Below, piece after piece: positions 1 through 7,788 of a stretch of DNA of 19,963 bases. The notes beneath the pieces were generated by a model. That model saw nothing but the letters and a program-made list of their open reading frames with translations. It was not told where the DNA came from and searched no databases. Origin of the DNA: CAZPQN01 sp964588795 (GTDB lineage Bacteria; Fidelibacterota; UBA2242); the NCBI GenBank assembly GCA_964588795.1, contig CAZPQN010000036.1:1-19963 (forward strand), written 5' to 3'. Positions within the stretch are counted from its first letter, which is position 1. Every line of letters starts with the position of its first letter. Position numbers and translations under genes: made by a program.

Positions 1-1014
1 CCAATGGGCGGAGTCAGGGTTGTGGTCGGTTACGCCAACCGACTGAATCGACGCGGTCATGCGGTGACGTTAGTTTATCCGCTCCGGACTGAGGGTCCAA
101 TTCTGACCAGCCTGCTTAAGAGCGCTTTGAAGGTGTTGTCGAAAACCAAACCGGAACTGTACTACCAACCGCACCCTGATGTCAATTCGCTCGTGGTAAA
201 GAAGATTGTTCCAAAATACATACCGCAGGGTGACGCCGTGGTTGCCGTCGGTTATCAGACTGCTGCGGGCGTCGCCGCCTTGCCGACCGAGCACGGGCGC
301 AAGTTTTATCTGTTGCAGAGTTTCGAAACTTATTTTAGGCAGCGGCGAAAAGTGCTGTCCACTTATCATTTACCACTGCAGAAAGTCGCCGTCTCGCGCT
401 GGATCATAGCCGAATTGGCCAAACAAGACGAATCAGCGTGGGGGCCACTGGGCAATGCCATTGACCCGCAGGAATTTTTTCTTCAGTCGGATATTGAACG
501 TGAATACGATGTGATGTTCCATTATCATCACCGCCGCATCAAGGGCGCCCGCGTTGCGCTGCAGGTGTTGAAGCGCCTGAAGAAAGAACGTCCGAATCTG
601 CGGACAGTCTGCATTGCGCCACGCCGACCACTGCACCGAATACCCGCCTGGTGCGAGCTGGTTATCCGGCCTGACGGCGCGACTTTGCGGCAGATGTATA
701 ATTCGACGAAAGTACTGCTTTTCACCAGTCGCTGGGAAGGATGGGGCTTGCCACCGATGGAAGCCCTGGCGTGCGGTTGCGCAGTCGTGGCGACCGCCAA
801 TCGCGGCGTTTCCGAATATCTGACCAATCAGGAAAACGCCTTGCTGTGTCCGATAGATGATGTTAAAATGCTGACGACGCAGATAGAAAGGTTGTTGGAT
901 TCCGCGCCACTGCGCAGTGACCTGGTCAAGCGCGGCAGGGAAACCGTACAGCGCTATAGCTGGGACGACTGTACAGAACGCTTCATCGGGTACCTGGAGG
1001 GTGGCTCCAATTGA
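1..1014 (+). CDS. Glycosyltransferase family 4 (GT-B fold), 5' partial
   Basis: Probable transfer of a sugar from a nucleotide-sugar donor during surface polysaccharide or glycolipid assembly, at the cytoplasmic face. The frame is open to the left edge and the first ATG (base 4) falls inside the conserved N-terminal GT-B glycine loop (MGGVRVV, then RRGHAVTLVYP), so it is probably an internal methionine with the true start upstream. Numbering from that ATG, the C-terminal donor-binding half carries the family E-x7-E motif (E245 and E253 in SRWEGWGLPPMEALACG), followed by the usual GVSEYL loop and a final helix. The stop overlaps the next gene's TTG start by 4 bases, so the two are translationally coupled. 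Donor and acceptor cannot be told from sequence. The fold is secure; the pathway is inferred from the GT2 neighbour. Confidence 0.9.
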   Translation, partial: PMGGVRVVVGYANRLNRRGHAVTLVYPLRTEGPILTSLLKSALKVLSKTKPELYYQPHPDVNSLVVKKIVPKYIPQGDAVVAVGYQTAAGVAALPTEHGRKFYLLQSFETYFRQRRKVLSTYHLPLQKVAVSRWIIAELAKQDESAWGPLGNAIDPQEFFLQSDIEREYDVMFHYHHRRIKGARVALQVLKRLKKERPNLRTVCIAPRRPLHRIPAWCELVIRPDGATLRQMYNSTKVLLFTSRWEGWGLPPMEALACGCAVVATANRGVSEYLTNQENALLCPIDDVKMLTTQIERLLDSAPLRSDLVKRGRETVQRYSWDDCTERFIGYLEGGSN

Positions 1015-1967
1015 ACGCAGGTTTGCCCGGCGTGACCGTCATCGTTCCGGCTTATAATGCCCGGAAAACCATCGGCATTTGTTTACGTGCACTTGAACGG
1101 CAGGACTATCCGCAAGATCAGTTGCAGATTATCGTCGTCGACGACGGTTCGACCGATGGAACCAGTGACGGCTACCGTTACCTAAAGTTGCCTGGACATT
1201 TCGCGATGCTCAAGCACGCCGAGAATCGTGGTTTGGCTTCGGCACGCAACACCGGCATCCGCAACGCGCAGGGCGAAATTCTGATTTTTCTTGACGCCGA
1301 TATGGAAGTCGGCCGTGATTTCATTGCCCGCCATGTGGCGCATTATTCTCGGCTAGAGGTGATCGGGATTGTCAGCGCTATCGAGCCATCACCGGCTCTG
1401 CCCCGGGACAAATATCAGCGTTATATTTATGAAAGTCGCCGCGGGGCGCGGGGCGTTGGTCCGGGACATCCCTTGCCTTTTCAATATTTCATCTTTGGGA
1501 TGACCTCTGTGAGAAAGTCGGCGCTTATGCAAATCGGTGGTTTCGACGTGGGTATCCGGCATTACGGCGGTGAAGACACGGAAATGGCGTATCGCCTCTG
1601 GCAACAATTTCCGCTGGGCTTGTACTATGATCCGGCTATCAAAGTAGTTCACCATCATTACCGCTCATTGCCGCAGGTTCTGCAGGCCGTCAGGGATTTT
1701 GGAAGGCAGGTTTTGCCGTATTTGGCCCAAAAAAATCCAGAGGTCACCGCGGCATATGGCGGGAAATATATCAAGTTTGAGGCCAGCGAAAACCTGCGCC
1801 CGCATTTTTGGGTGGGGCGATTATGGCGGAGTAGAGTAATTTTAAATTGTTTGATGTTGCTGTATGAGATTTTGCCCTATCCAGTGTCGAATTTGGCAAT
1901 ACGCGGACTGCTCGCCTGGGCACTGATCGACGGTGCGCATCGGGGGTTAAAAAGGCGCCCGGAATAG
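1011..1967 (+). CDS. Glycosyltransferase family 2 (GT-A fold)
   Basis: Predicted inverting GT-A transferase of 318 aa. Visible motifs: the nucleotide-binding start VTVIVPAYN (8-16), VVDDGSTDGT with D44/D45, NRGLASARNTG (72-82), the metal-binding DAD at 95-97, and a GGEDTEMAYRL box holding the likely catalytic base near E188/D189. After the catalytic domain come aromatic and basic stretches and a hydrophobic C-terminal region (about 270-310) that could lie on or in the membrane. The start is a TTG overlapping the previous stop (TTGA), with GGAGG at 996-1000 about 10 bases upstream, which supports this start. Together with the GT4 gene it looks like the tail of a polysaccharide cluster that continues left of the window. 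Sugar specificity is unknown. Confidence 0.9.
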   Translation: MNAGLPGVTVIVPAYNARKTIGICLRALERQDYPQDQLQIIVVDDGSTDGTSDGYRYLKLPGHFAMLKHAENRGLASARNTGIRNAQGEILIFLDADMEVGRDFIARHVAHYSRLEVIGIVSAIEPSPALPRDKYQRYIYESRRGARGVGPGHPLPFQYFIFGMTSVRKSALMQIGGFDVGIRHYGGEDTEMAYRLWQQFPLGLYYDPAIKVVHHHYRSLPQVLQAVRDFGRQVLPYLAQKNPEVTAAYGGKYIKFEASENLRPHFWVGRLWRSRVILNCLMLLYEILPYPVSNLAIRGLLAWALIDGAHRGLKRRPE

Positions 1968-2083
1968 ACTTTCCGCAAGGTCGTGATAAACACGGGACAT
2001 TCCGCCTGATTTTTCAATTGGATGAGGTGGAGAATTTTTAAATTCCGTCTGAAATCGTTAATTTCGACCCCGAAAAATGAGTT
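1968..2083. other. Intergenic region before the Csd6-like gene, with two short inverted repeats
   Basis: AT-rich 116-base gap. It holds the palindrome GAATTTTTAAATTC (2032-2045) and a small hairpin TTTCG-accc-CGAAA (2062-2075) ending 8 bases before the GTG at 2084. No convincing -35/-10 pair and no Rho-independent terminator with a T-tract were found. A promoter for the following pair is expected here but could not be assigned. Confidence 0.4.
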
Positions 2084-3376
2084 GTGACATCCTGTAAGAT
2101 TCAAAAGAAAGCAGCTGAATATTTAGTGCCAAAATCTATTTTATGCCTACTGTTTGCCGCCTCGGTGACGATTCAGGCTGAAGATTACCTGACGGCCGTC
2201 CTCAATGTCTCCGCCGATTCTACGGGTTCCGTGCTGATTGTGGATAAAGCGGCTCAAAAGCTGTATGTGGTTCGGTCCACGGCGCCCGGCGACCTGCGGG
2301 TGATAGACGAATATAAAATTACCACGGGACGGCGGGAAGGAGATAAGGAACGGACAGGTGATTTGAAGACTCCTGAGGGCATTTATTATCTGACCGGGCA
2401 GGTGCCGGCCGCCCAGCTGACGGCGCGCTACGGCCCGGCAGCGTTTACCTTAGATTATCCTAATTTCGTCGACCGCCGGGAAGGACGTACGGGCAACAAT
2501 ATCTGGATTCACGGACGCGACGAGGCGATCAAGGATCGCATCACCGAGGGCTGTATCTCCCTCGAGAACAGTCAGATTCTCGACCTGGCGCATTATATCC
2601 GGCTCAATCGAACACCGGTAATCATCTTGGCCAGCCTGCAAAAATATCGTGTGACTGATCAGCACGCTTACGAGCAAGCTCTGCAAAAATGGGCTAATCT
2701 GGTCGAAAACTGGGGACACAGTTGGGAAACGGGCGCGGCGGACACCTATTTCGGATATTATGCGGAGAGTTTCCACGATGAGGCCGGGCGTAACAAATCA
2801 GCCTTCCGCGAGTACAAAACCGGTCTGGAACGCATCTATCCTTGGAAAATCGTTCGGCTGGATCGCATCGTGGTGCTGACCAGTCCCCAGGAAACCCACC
2901 TACATTTCCGCCAGCGCTTCCTCAGTCCGACATTTTTCAGTGAAGGTGTTAAGCACCTGATCCTGGTTCCGGAACCGCAGGGCTTGAAAATCGTCCGCGA
3001 GAATTTTCGTCCTACCATTGCCCGGCAGACCACGGCTGAGTTCCTTGAAAAATTTCTGCAGGCATGGGAAGCTGCGTGGGAATCCAAGCAGATCAAGACC
3101 TACTTGTCATTTTACGACTCGACCTTCAGTGGTAGTGGCTATGACTATCGGGGCTGGTGCCAGTACAAAACTGACCTGTTCGCTGGCGCAATACGCCCCC
3201 AGATATCCCGCAGTCAGCAAAAGGTCCAGACCCTGGGTCGGCAGACCTACAAAGTCACTTTCCTCCAGGACTATCAAGCCGACGGCTATCATGACACCGG
3301 CTGGAAGACTTTGCTGATTAAAGGCCTACCGGGCGCCTTGAAGATTGTCGCCGAGGAGTGGCAGAGTCATGAATAG
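2084..3376 (+). CDS. Exported L,D-transpeptidase-fold (YkuD) peptidoglycan enzyme with two NTF2-like domains, Csd6/Pgp2-like
   Basis: Likely acts on peptidoglycan stem peptides in the periplasm as an L,D-carboxypeptidase (tetra- to tripeptide) or L,D-transpeptidase. The N-terminus has a hydrophobic signal segment (about 14-32, ending TIQAED). The YkuD domain spans about 45-185 with the substrate strand TPEGIYYLTG and the active site IHG...TEGCISLEN: His143, Gly144 and catalytic Cys157. Two similar C-terminal segments follow (about 196-307 and 317-427), both NTF2-like, sharing W-x2-aromatic spacing, F/Y-x-x-YK and a final LKIV-x-E. H. pylori Csd6 and C. jejuni Pgp2 combine a YkuD domain with one NTF2-like domain; this protein has two. 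The start is uncertain: GTG 2084 lacks a clear ribosome site, and GTG 2126 (MPKSILCLL) would give a neater signal peptide. It overlaps the Csd4-like gene by 8 bases. Confidence 0.87.
   Translation: MTSCKIQKKAAEYLVPKSILCLLFAASVTIQAEDYLTAVLNVSADSTGSVLIVDKAAQKLYVVRSTAPGDLRVIDEYKITTGRREGDKERTGDLKTPEGIYYLTGQVPAAQLTARYGPAAFTLDYPNFVDRREGRTGNNIWIHGRDEAIKDRITEGCISLENSQILDLAHYIRLNRTPVIILASLQKYRVTDQHAYEQALQKWANLVENWGHSWETGAADTYFGYYAESFHDEAGRNKSAFREYKTGLERIYPWKIVRLDRIVVLTSPQETHLHFRQRFLSPTFFSEGVKHLILVPEPQGLKIVRENFRPTIARQTTAEFLEKFLQAWEAAWESKQIKTYLSFYDSTFSGSGYDYRGWCQYKTDLFAGAIRPQISRSQQKVQTLGRQTYKVTFLQDYQADGYHDTGWKTLLIKGLPGALKIVAEEWQSHE
3353..3358 (+). promoter_or_regulatory. Ribosome binding site deciding the Csd4-like start
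   Basis: GAGGAG lies 10 bases upstream of ATG 3369, inside the end of the preceding gene. It favours ATG 3369, which begins a clean signal peptide, over the in-frame TTG at 3345. Confidence 0.7.
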
Positions 3377-4802
3377 AATCTTGCTCATATTTAGTCTTTT
3401 CCTCAGCAGTGTGATCTTGGCGGCGCCCGTCAAGCGTCCAGCGCGGGAACATAACGTCTATTTTGCCAATACTCCCAACGAACTGAATGTTTACCGGCTG
3501 TACGGACGCTTCGATGGGAAAACGGTTTTCATTTTGGGCGGGATCCAGGGCGATGAACCGGGTGGCTATCTCTCGGCGGATCTATATCCCGACCTTGTCC
3601 TCGAAAAGGGCAACCTGATCATTATTCCCCGCGCCAATTTTCACTCCATTATTCTCAATCGCCGGGGGGTCAACGGTGACATGAACCGCCGCTTTGACCG
3701 CGACACTCCAGCCAACATTGACGATCAGATCGTCGAAATCATCAAGGGTCTGATGGCCGAGTCGGACATTTTTCTGAACCTGCACGACGGGAGTGGCTTC
3801 TTTAGTCCGAGGTACGTTGACCAGAATCGCAATCCGCAGAAATACGGACAATCCATTATAGCTGACGTAGCGACCTACATCCACCAGCGCGACACTTTGC
3901 GACTTGCGGAAATGGCGGAGAAAGTCCTGACCCGGGTCAACGCCAAAATTGAAAATCCTGAACATCATTTGCATTTCATGAATACCAATACTCTGGCTCC
4001 GGACACGCGCTATCCGGAACAAAAGAAGTCCGCCACCTACTACGCCCTCACGACTTTTCACATACCGGCTTTCGGGATCGAAACCTCCAAGGATCTGAAG
4101 GACATCGAACTGAAAATCCGCTATCATAACTACGCCATCAATGAATTTATCAAAATCATGGGCATTGAACCGGAGCATCCGGCTATTCTGTACGATCCAC
4201 CCCGACTGATATATCTGCTCTTGGCGATCAATGACCAGGAACCCGGCATTGCCGAAGCCAACAGCACCGTACGCCTCCAGCGCGGTGATGTCATCCGGGT
4301 CTCGCACATTGAATCCAACTATGACCGGGGACTAAGTTGCGATGTCATCGGTCTCGGCAGTGAACAGGATTTCCGCAAACCGCTCGCCGTTACCCAACCG
4401 ACCTCCATCATCGTCCGCAAGGACAATCAAATCATCGGTGAAATCAAACTGCAGATCGATGGCCAGATGGTCAGGCCGTCGGAAATCGTGTATTCAATCG
4501 AGGTCAACGGACAGTTGTGTACCATCGGGGCCAACGAAACCCTGAAAGTGCGCCGCCAGGATAAAATCCGGATTCTGTCAGTCACGGTGCCGAACCTTTC
4601 CATGGGCGACTTTAAAGTCAATCTGAAAGGCTATGCTCCTCCCAAAGCTGTCAATAACGGGGAAGACCGCCAGTTCCTGATTGAAGTCCGCCAGTTGAAC
4701 TGGAGTAAGTATGCCGTAGATAGAGCCGGGAAAATCTACCCGATCGTCATCCAGACAGGTGACCGTGAAATTGCACGGGCCTTTGTAGCGATTGTTGATT
4801 AA
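3369..4802 (+). CDS. Exported M14/M99 zinc carboxypeptidase, Csd4/Pgp1-like (D,L-carboxypeptidase)
   Basis: Predicted periplasmic peptidase that removes meso-diaminopimelate from peptidoglycan tripeptides, giving dipeptides. Signal peptide 1-19 (ends ILAA). The zinc site reads GGIQGDEPGG, with Gln60 and Glu63 in Q-x2-E, and the third ligand is His139 in LNLHDGSG. The substrate-binding NGDMNRRF box lies between them, and the likely catalytic base is Glu238 in FGIETSKD. A glutamine replacing the first histidine is the hallmark described for H. pylori Csd4 (Gln46, Glu49, His128, Glu222), and the spacing here is nearly the same. The C-terminal half (about 275-477) is beta-rich, apparently two Ig-like domains, as expected for the three-domain Csd4 layout. 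The start overlaps the end of the upstream YkuD gene, indicating coupled translation and sequential action. Length (477 aa) is close to family size. Confidence 0.87.
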   Translation: MNRILLIFSLFLSSVILAAPVKRPAREHNVYFANTPNELNVYRLYGRFDGKTVFILGGIQGDEPGGYLSADLYPDLVLEKGNLIIIPRANFHSIILNRRGVNGDMNRRFDRDTPANIDDQIVEIIKGLMAESDIFLNLHDGSGFFSPRYVDQNRNPQKYGQSIIADVATYIHQRDTLRLAEMAEKVLTRVNAKIENPEHHLHFMNTNTLAPDTRYPEQKKSATYYALTTFHIPAFGIETSKDLKDIELKIRYHNYAINEFIKIMGIEPEHPAILYDPPRLIYLLLAINDQEPGIAEANSTVRLQRGDVIRVSHIESNYDRGLSCDVIGLGSEQDFRKPLAVTQPTSIIVRKDNQIIGEIKLQIDGQMVRPSEIVYSIEVNGQLCTIGANETLKVRRQDKIRILSVTVPNLSMGDFKVNLKGYAPPKAVNNGEDRQFLIEVRQLNWSKYAVDRAGKIYPIVIQTGDREIARAFVAIVD

Positions 4803-4828
4803 TCGCCAGCTGGAGTCGGGCTTTTTGT

Positions 4829-4857
4829 TTGACATTGATTGAAATTCGCAGTTAAAT
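4829..4857 (+). promoter_or_regulatory. Sigma-70-like promoter for secD-secF
   Basis: A perfect TTGACA (4829-4834), a 17-base spacer, then TTAAAT (4852-4857, four of six consensus bases). It lies in the 105-base gap between the Csd4-like gene and secD. Transcription would start near 4864, leaving a leader of about 44 bases that ends in the GAGGTGA ribosome site at 4895-4901. The T-run at 4822-4830 just before the -35 could end the upstream transcript, but its hairpin is weak. Confidence 0.65.
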
Positions 4858-4907
4858 TCAACCGCTTTTTAGCAAACAACTGAAATCATATACCGAGGTG
4901 ACTTTGC

Positions 4908-6812
4908 ATGTTTAGAAAGACCAATATCCGGTTCATAATTATCGGGATCACATTTGTGTTGGCGGGATACGCCCTGTACTGGACATTCGCCTACCACTCC
5001 TTTTCCGCGTCAAAGCTCGACGATCTGCGCACGCAGGGCAAACTCGACCGCTACGAGAAACGCATCATCCGCTTGGGATTGGATTTGCAGGGCGGAATGC
5101 ACGTGGTTCTGGAGCTCGACCTGCCCAAGTTGGTCGGCAGTTTGGCGAGCAACCGAACCGCTGAATTCAATGCCTTACTGCAATCGGCGGGTCGGGAGGC
5201 GCTCGTTTCGGGCGAGGACTATTTTTCAGTTTTACGCCGGACGATCGCCGCTACGGATGTCAAACTGGTGCGCCATTTCAGCGGGCGAGGATATAAAAAC
5301 GACGAAATTATTGATAATCTTGAAGAAGAATCCAAAGACGCCCTTATGCGAGCGATCGAGATTATTAAAAACCGTGTGGATCAGTTCGGGGTTTCCGAAC
5401 CGACCATCCAGAAAGCCGGCAAGTATCGGATCATCGTGGAACTGGCAGGGATCAAGGACGCCTCGCGGGCCCGCAGTCTGATTCAAAACACCGCCCTGAT
5501 GGAATTCGTTTTGGTTAAGGATCCGCAGGTCACTCAGAATTTCATTGCCGCCGTGGACAACTATCTGCGTACTGGCAAATCGGAAGAGCTGAAAACCACC
5601 TCGCCCAAGGATTCGACCGTGGCGCTCAAGGAATCCAAGGACAAAGCCATGAGCATCAGCGAGCTGTTGGGCGGCCCGGAGGGCAGTACTTCCATGAGTG
5701 CCGATTCCAGCGACTCCGGCCTGGTGGTGGATGAGGAAATCTATAAAGAACGGCCGTTCTCATCACTCCTGCGCAATGTCGGCAACCAGATCGGTGTTCC
5801 CGAACGCAATGTCTACGCCGTGAAAAAGATCCTGAACGACCCCCAGGTACAGAAGCTCATTCCGTTCGATTCGCAATTTCTCTGGTCAGCCAAACCGGAA
5901 CGCCTGACCACTCAGGATGGTAAAACCGAAAACTTCGTCATTATCTATCATTTAAACCGGGAAGTCGGCCTGCCCGGCAAATTCGTTACGCGCGCATCCG
6001 CCACAATCGGCAGTGGCGATCAGACCAGCGGTCAACCGATTGTCAATATGAGCATGAACAATGAAGGCGCCAAAATCTTTTCCAAACTGACCGGTGCCAA
6101 TATTGGCAAACAGCTGGCCATCGTGCTGGATGAAAAAGTTTACAGCGCTCCTTATATCCGGGTTAAAATTCCCAACGGCTCGGCTTACATTGAGGGCATT
6201 GGCGACATGAATGAAGCCAAAGACCTCGCCATCGTTCTGCGGGCTGGCGCTCTGCCGGCTCCGGTGAATATTATCGAGGAACGCTCCATTGGTCCCTCCT
6301 TGGGTCGGGACTCGATCAATACCGGGATTCGGCTGGGCATTATTGCCTTTTTGATTGTCATCGTTTTTATGTTCATTTATTATCGCAGTGCGGGTTTGTT
6401 GGCGGACTTAGCCCTGCTGCTGAACGTGGTCTTCATTATGGCGATCCTTTCGGTTCTGCAGGCTTCCCTGACCCTGCCGGGCATTGCGGGTATCATCCTG
6501 ACGGTTGGTATGGCGGTGGACGCCAACGTCCTGATTTTCGAGAGGATTCGTGAGGAACTCGAAAAAGGCAAAACCGTCCGGGCCGCTATTGATACCGGCT
6601 ATGCGCGGGCGACCATTACCATTTTTGATTCCAATATTACCACCCTCTTTTCGGCGCTGATCCTGATGCAGTTCGGCACCGGTCCAATCAAGGGCTTTGC
6701 GGTGACCTTGTTCTGGGGCATCACTTCGAGCTTTTTTACGGCGGTCTTCATCACCCGGACGATTTTTAACTGGGTGACCGAGAAATGGGTTGTTAAGAAG
6801 TTAAGCATCTAA
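4908..6812 (+). CDS. secD: Protein translocase subunit SecD
   Basis: Inner-membrane RND-type partner of SecYEG that uses the proton gradient to pull preproteins across the membrane. One N-terminal transmembrane helix (about 9-28), the conserved LGLDLQGGMHVVLELD strand near 56-71, a large periplasmic P1 domain, then a C-terminal block of five or six helices (about 470-625). The signature AVDANVLIFERIREE includes Asp538, equivalent in position to the conserved helix aspartate implicated in proton transfer. Length 634 aa is slightly longer than E. coli SecD (615), partly because of a Ser/Asp-rich insertion at about 225-287. ATG 4908 is preceded by GAGGTGA. secF follows after 15 bases. yajC, often next to secD, is not in the window. 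Confidence 0.97.
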   Translation: MFRKTNIRFIIIGITFVLAGYALYWTFAYHSFSASKLDDLRTQGKLDRYEKRIIRLGLDLQGGMHVVLELDLPKLVGSLASNRTAEFNALLQSAGREALVSGEDYFSVLRRTIAATDVKLVRHFSGRGYKNDEIIDNLEEESKDALMRAIEIIKNRVDQFGVSEPTIQKAGKYRIIVELAGIKDASRARSLIQNTALMEFVLVKDPQVTQNFIAAVDNYLRTGKSEELKTTSPKDSTVALKESKDKAMSISELLGGPEGSTSMSADSSDSGLVVDEEIYKERPFSSLLRNVGNQIGVPERNVYAVKKILNDPQVQKLIPFDSQFLWSAKPERLTTQDGKTENFVIIYHLNREVGLPGKFVTRASATIGSGDQTSGQPIVNMSMNNEGAKIFSKLTGANIGKQLAIVLDEKVYSAPYIRVKIPNGSAYIEGIGDMNEAKDLAIVLRAGALPAPVNIIEERSIGPSLGRDSINTGIRLGIIAFLIVIVFMFIYYRSAGLLADLALLLNVVFIMAILSVLQASLTLPGIAGIILTVGMAVDANVLIFERIREELEKGKTVRAAIDTGYARATITIFDSNITTLFSALILMQFGTGPIKGFAVTLFWGITSSFFTAVFITRTIFNWVTEKWVVKKLSI

Positions 6813-6827
6813 GGAACGGGTAACACA

Positions 6828-7718
6828 ATGAGAATATTCAAACAAACCAGTATTGATTTTGTCATGCATTATCGAACATTTGTAACCATTTCGGTGATTT
6901 ACATTACTTTGGCAGTCATCATTTTTTTCCTGCGTGGGCTGAATTTAGGCCTGGATTTCACCGGTGGTACGCTCTTGCAAGTAAAGTTCGAAAAACCGGT
7001 AACGACGGCGAATATCCGGCAAGCCTTAACGACCATTAATCAGCAAGATGCAGTCATACAAAAATCGAGTAATGTGGACGAATTCATTATCCGCGCACCC
7101 ATGACCTTTGCCACCGACAGCGCCGCCAGCGTGATCACGCAGGCGCTGCAGACCATTCCGGGGAATTCCTTTGAGACCATCCGGGCGGAGCAAGTCGGTC
7201 CGAAAATCGGCAAGGAATTGCGTAGTTCGGCCGTGAAGGCTGTACTGGCGACCCTGGTGGTCATTTTGGTTTACATTTCGATCCGCTTCAAGTTCGAATT
7301 TGCTTTAGGGGCGGTGATCGCTTTGATTCACGATGTGCTCTTCACCCTGGGTATTTTCTCCATCTTTAAACTGGAGTTTTCACTTTCGACGATTGCGGCT
7401 TTTTTGACCATTGTGGGATATTCGCTGAATGATACGATTGTCGTTTTTGACCGGGTGCGTGAGAACATGAAGACCAGGCGCTATAATACCATGGAGGAGC
7501 TGTTCAACGTCAGTATCAATGAGACCCTGAATCGGACGATTATCACCAGCTTGACCACCCTCTTTGTGGTACTGGTTTTGGTCTTTGTGCATGGTGAAGT
7601 TAAAGTCTTTTCCATTGCCCTGATTGTCGGTATTATTGTCGGGACGTATTCCTCACTTTATATCGCCTCGCCGGTGGTTCTGATCTGGCACAAGCGGCTT
7701 GCCTCACAAAAGCAATGA
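6828..7718 (+). CDS. secF: Protein translocase subunit SecF
   Basis: Second half of the SecDF motor in the inner membrane. The 296 aa show an N-terminal helix (about 18-37), the conserved NLGLDFTGGTLLQV strand, a short periplasmic domain, and a C-terminal helical block with the family motif VGYSLNDTIVVFDRVREN (Asp202 at its centre) and the later NRTIITSLTT segment. AAGGAA overlapping the secD stop serves as its ribosome site, so the two subunits are made from one message. A terminator-like hairpin begins 24 bases after the stop. Confidence 0.97.
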   Translation: MRIFKQTSIDFVMHYRTFVTISVIYITLAVIIFFLRGLNLGLDFTGGTLLQVKFEKPVTTANIRQALTTINQQDAVIQKSSNVDEFIIRAPMTFATDSAASVITQALQTIPGNSFETIRAEQVGPKIGKELRSSAVKAVLATLVVILVYISIRFKFEFALGAVIALIHDVLFTLGIFSIFKLEFSLSTIAAFLTIVGYSLNDTIVVFDRVRENMKTRRYNTMEELFNVSINETLNRTIITSLTTLFVVLVLVFVHGEVKVFSIALIVGIIVGTYSSLYIASPVVLIWHKRLASQKQ

Positions 7719-7742
7719 ATGCGGACCAACAGGCAATTTTTA

Positions 7743-7777
7743 AAAATGCTCTCGATCCACGGGAGCATTTTAATTTT
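7743..7777 (+). terminator. Rho-independent terminator-like hairpin between secF and purA
   Basis: A perfect 9-bp stem AAAATGCTC (7743-7751) with GAGCATTTT (7763-7771), extended inward by a T-G and a C-G pair, loop of seven bases, followed by TTTTAATTTT. It ends only 11 bases before the purA ATG, leaving no room for a promoter in between, so it may act as an attenuator as well as the secDF terminator. Confidence 0.75.
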
Positions 7778-7788
7778 ACGGGGGTAGT

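Noticed and set aside
3582..4307. A 241-codon open frame on the minus strand
   Set aside because: It lies entirely antisense to the Csd4-like gene, shows no recognisable motif, and the plus-strand protein has clear catalytic residues.
4803..4830. Rho-independent terminator after the Csd4-like gene
   Set aside because: There is a T-run, but the best hairpin has only three or four pairs including a wobble; too weak to call.
4954..5481. A 175-codon plus-strand frame inside secD
   Set aside because: Out-of-frame shadow with Cys/Trp/Arg-rich composition; secD is intact in its own frame.
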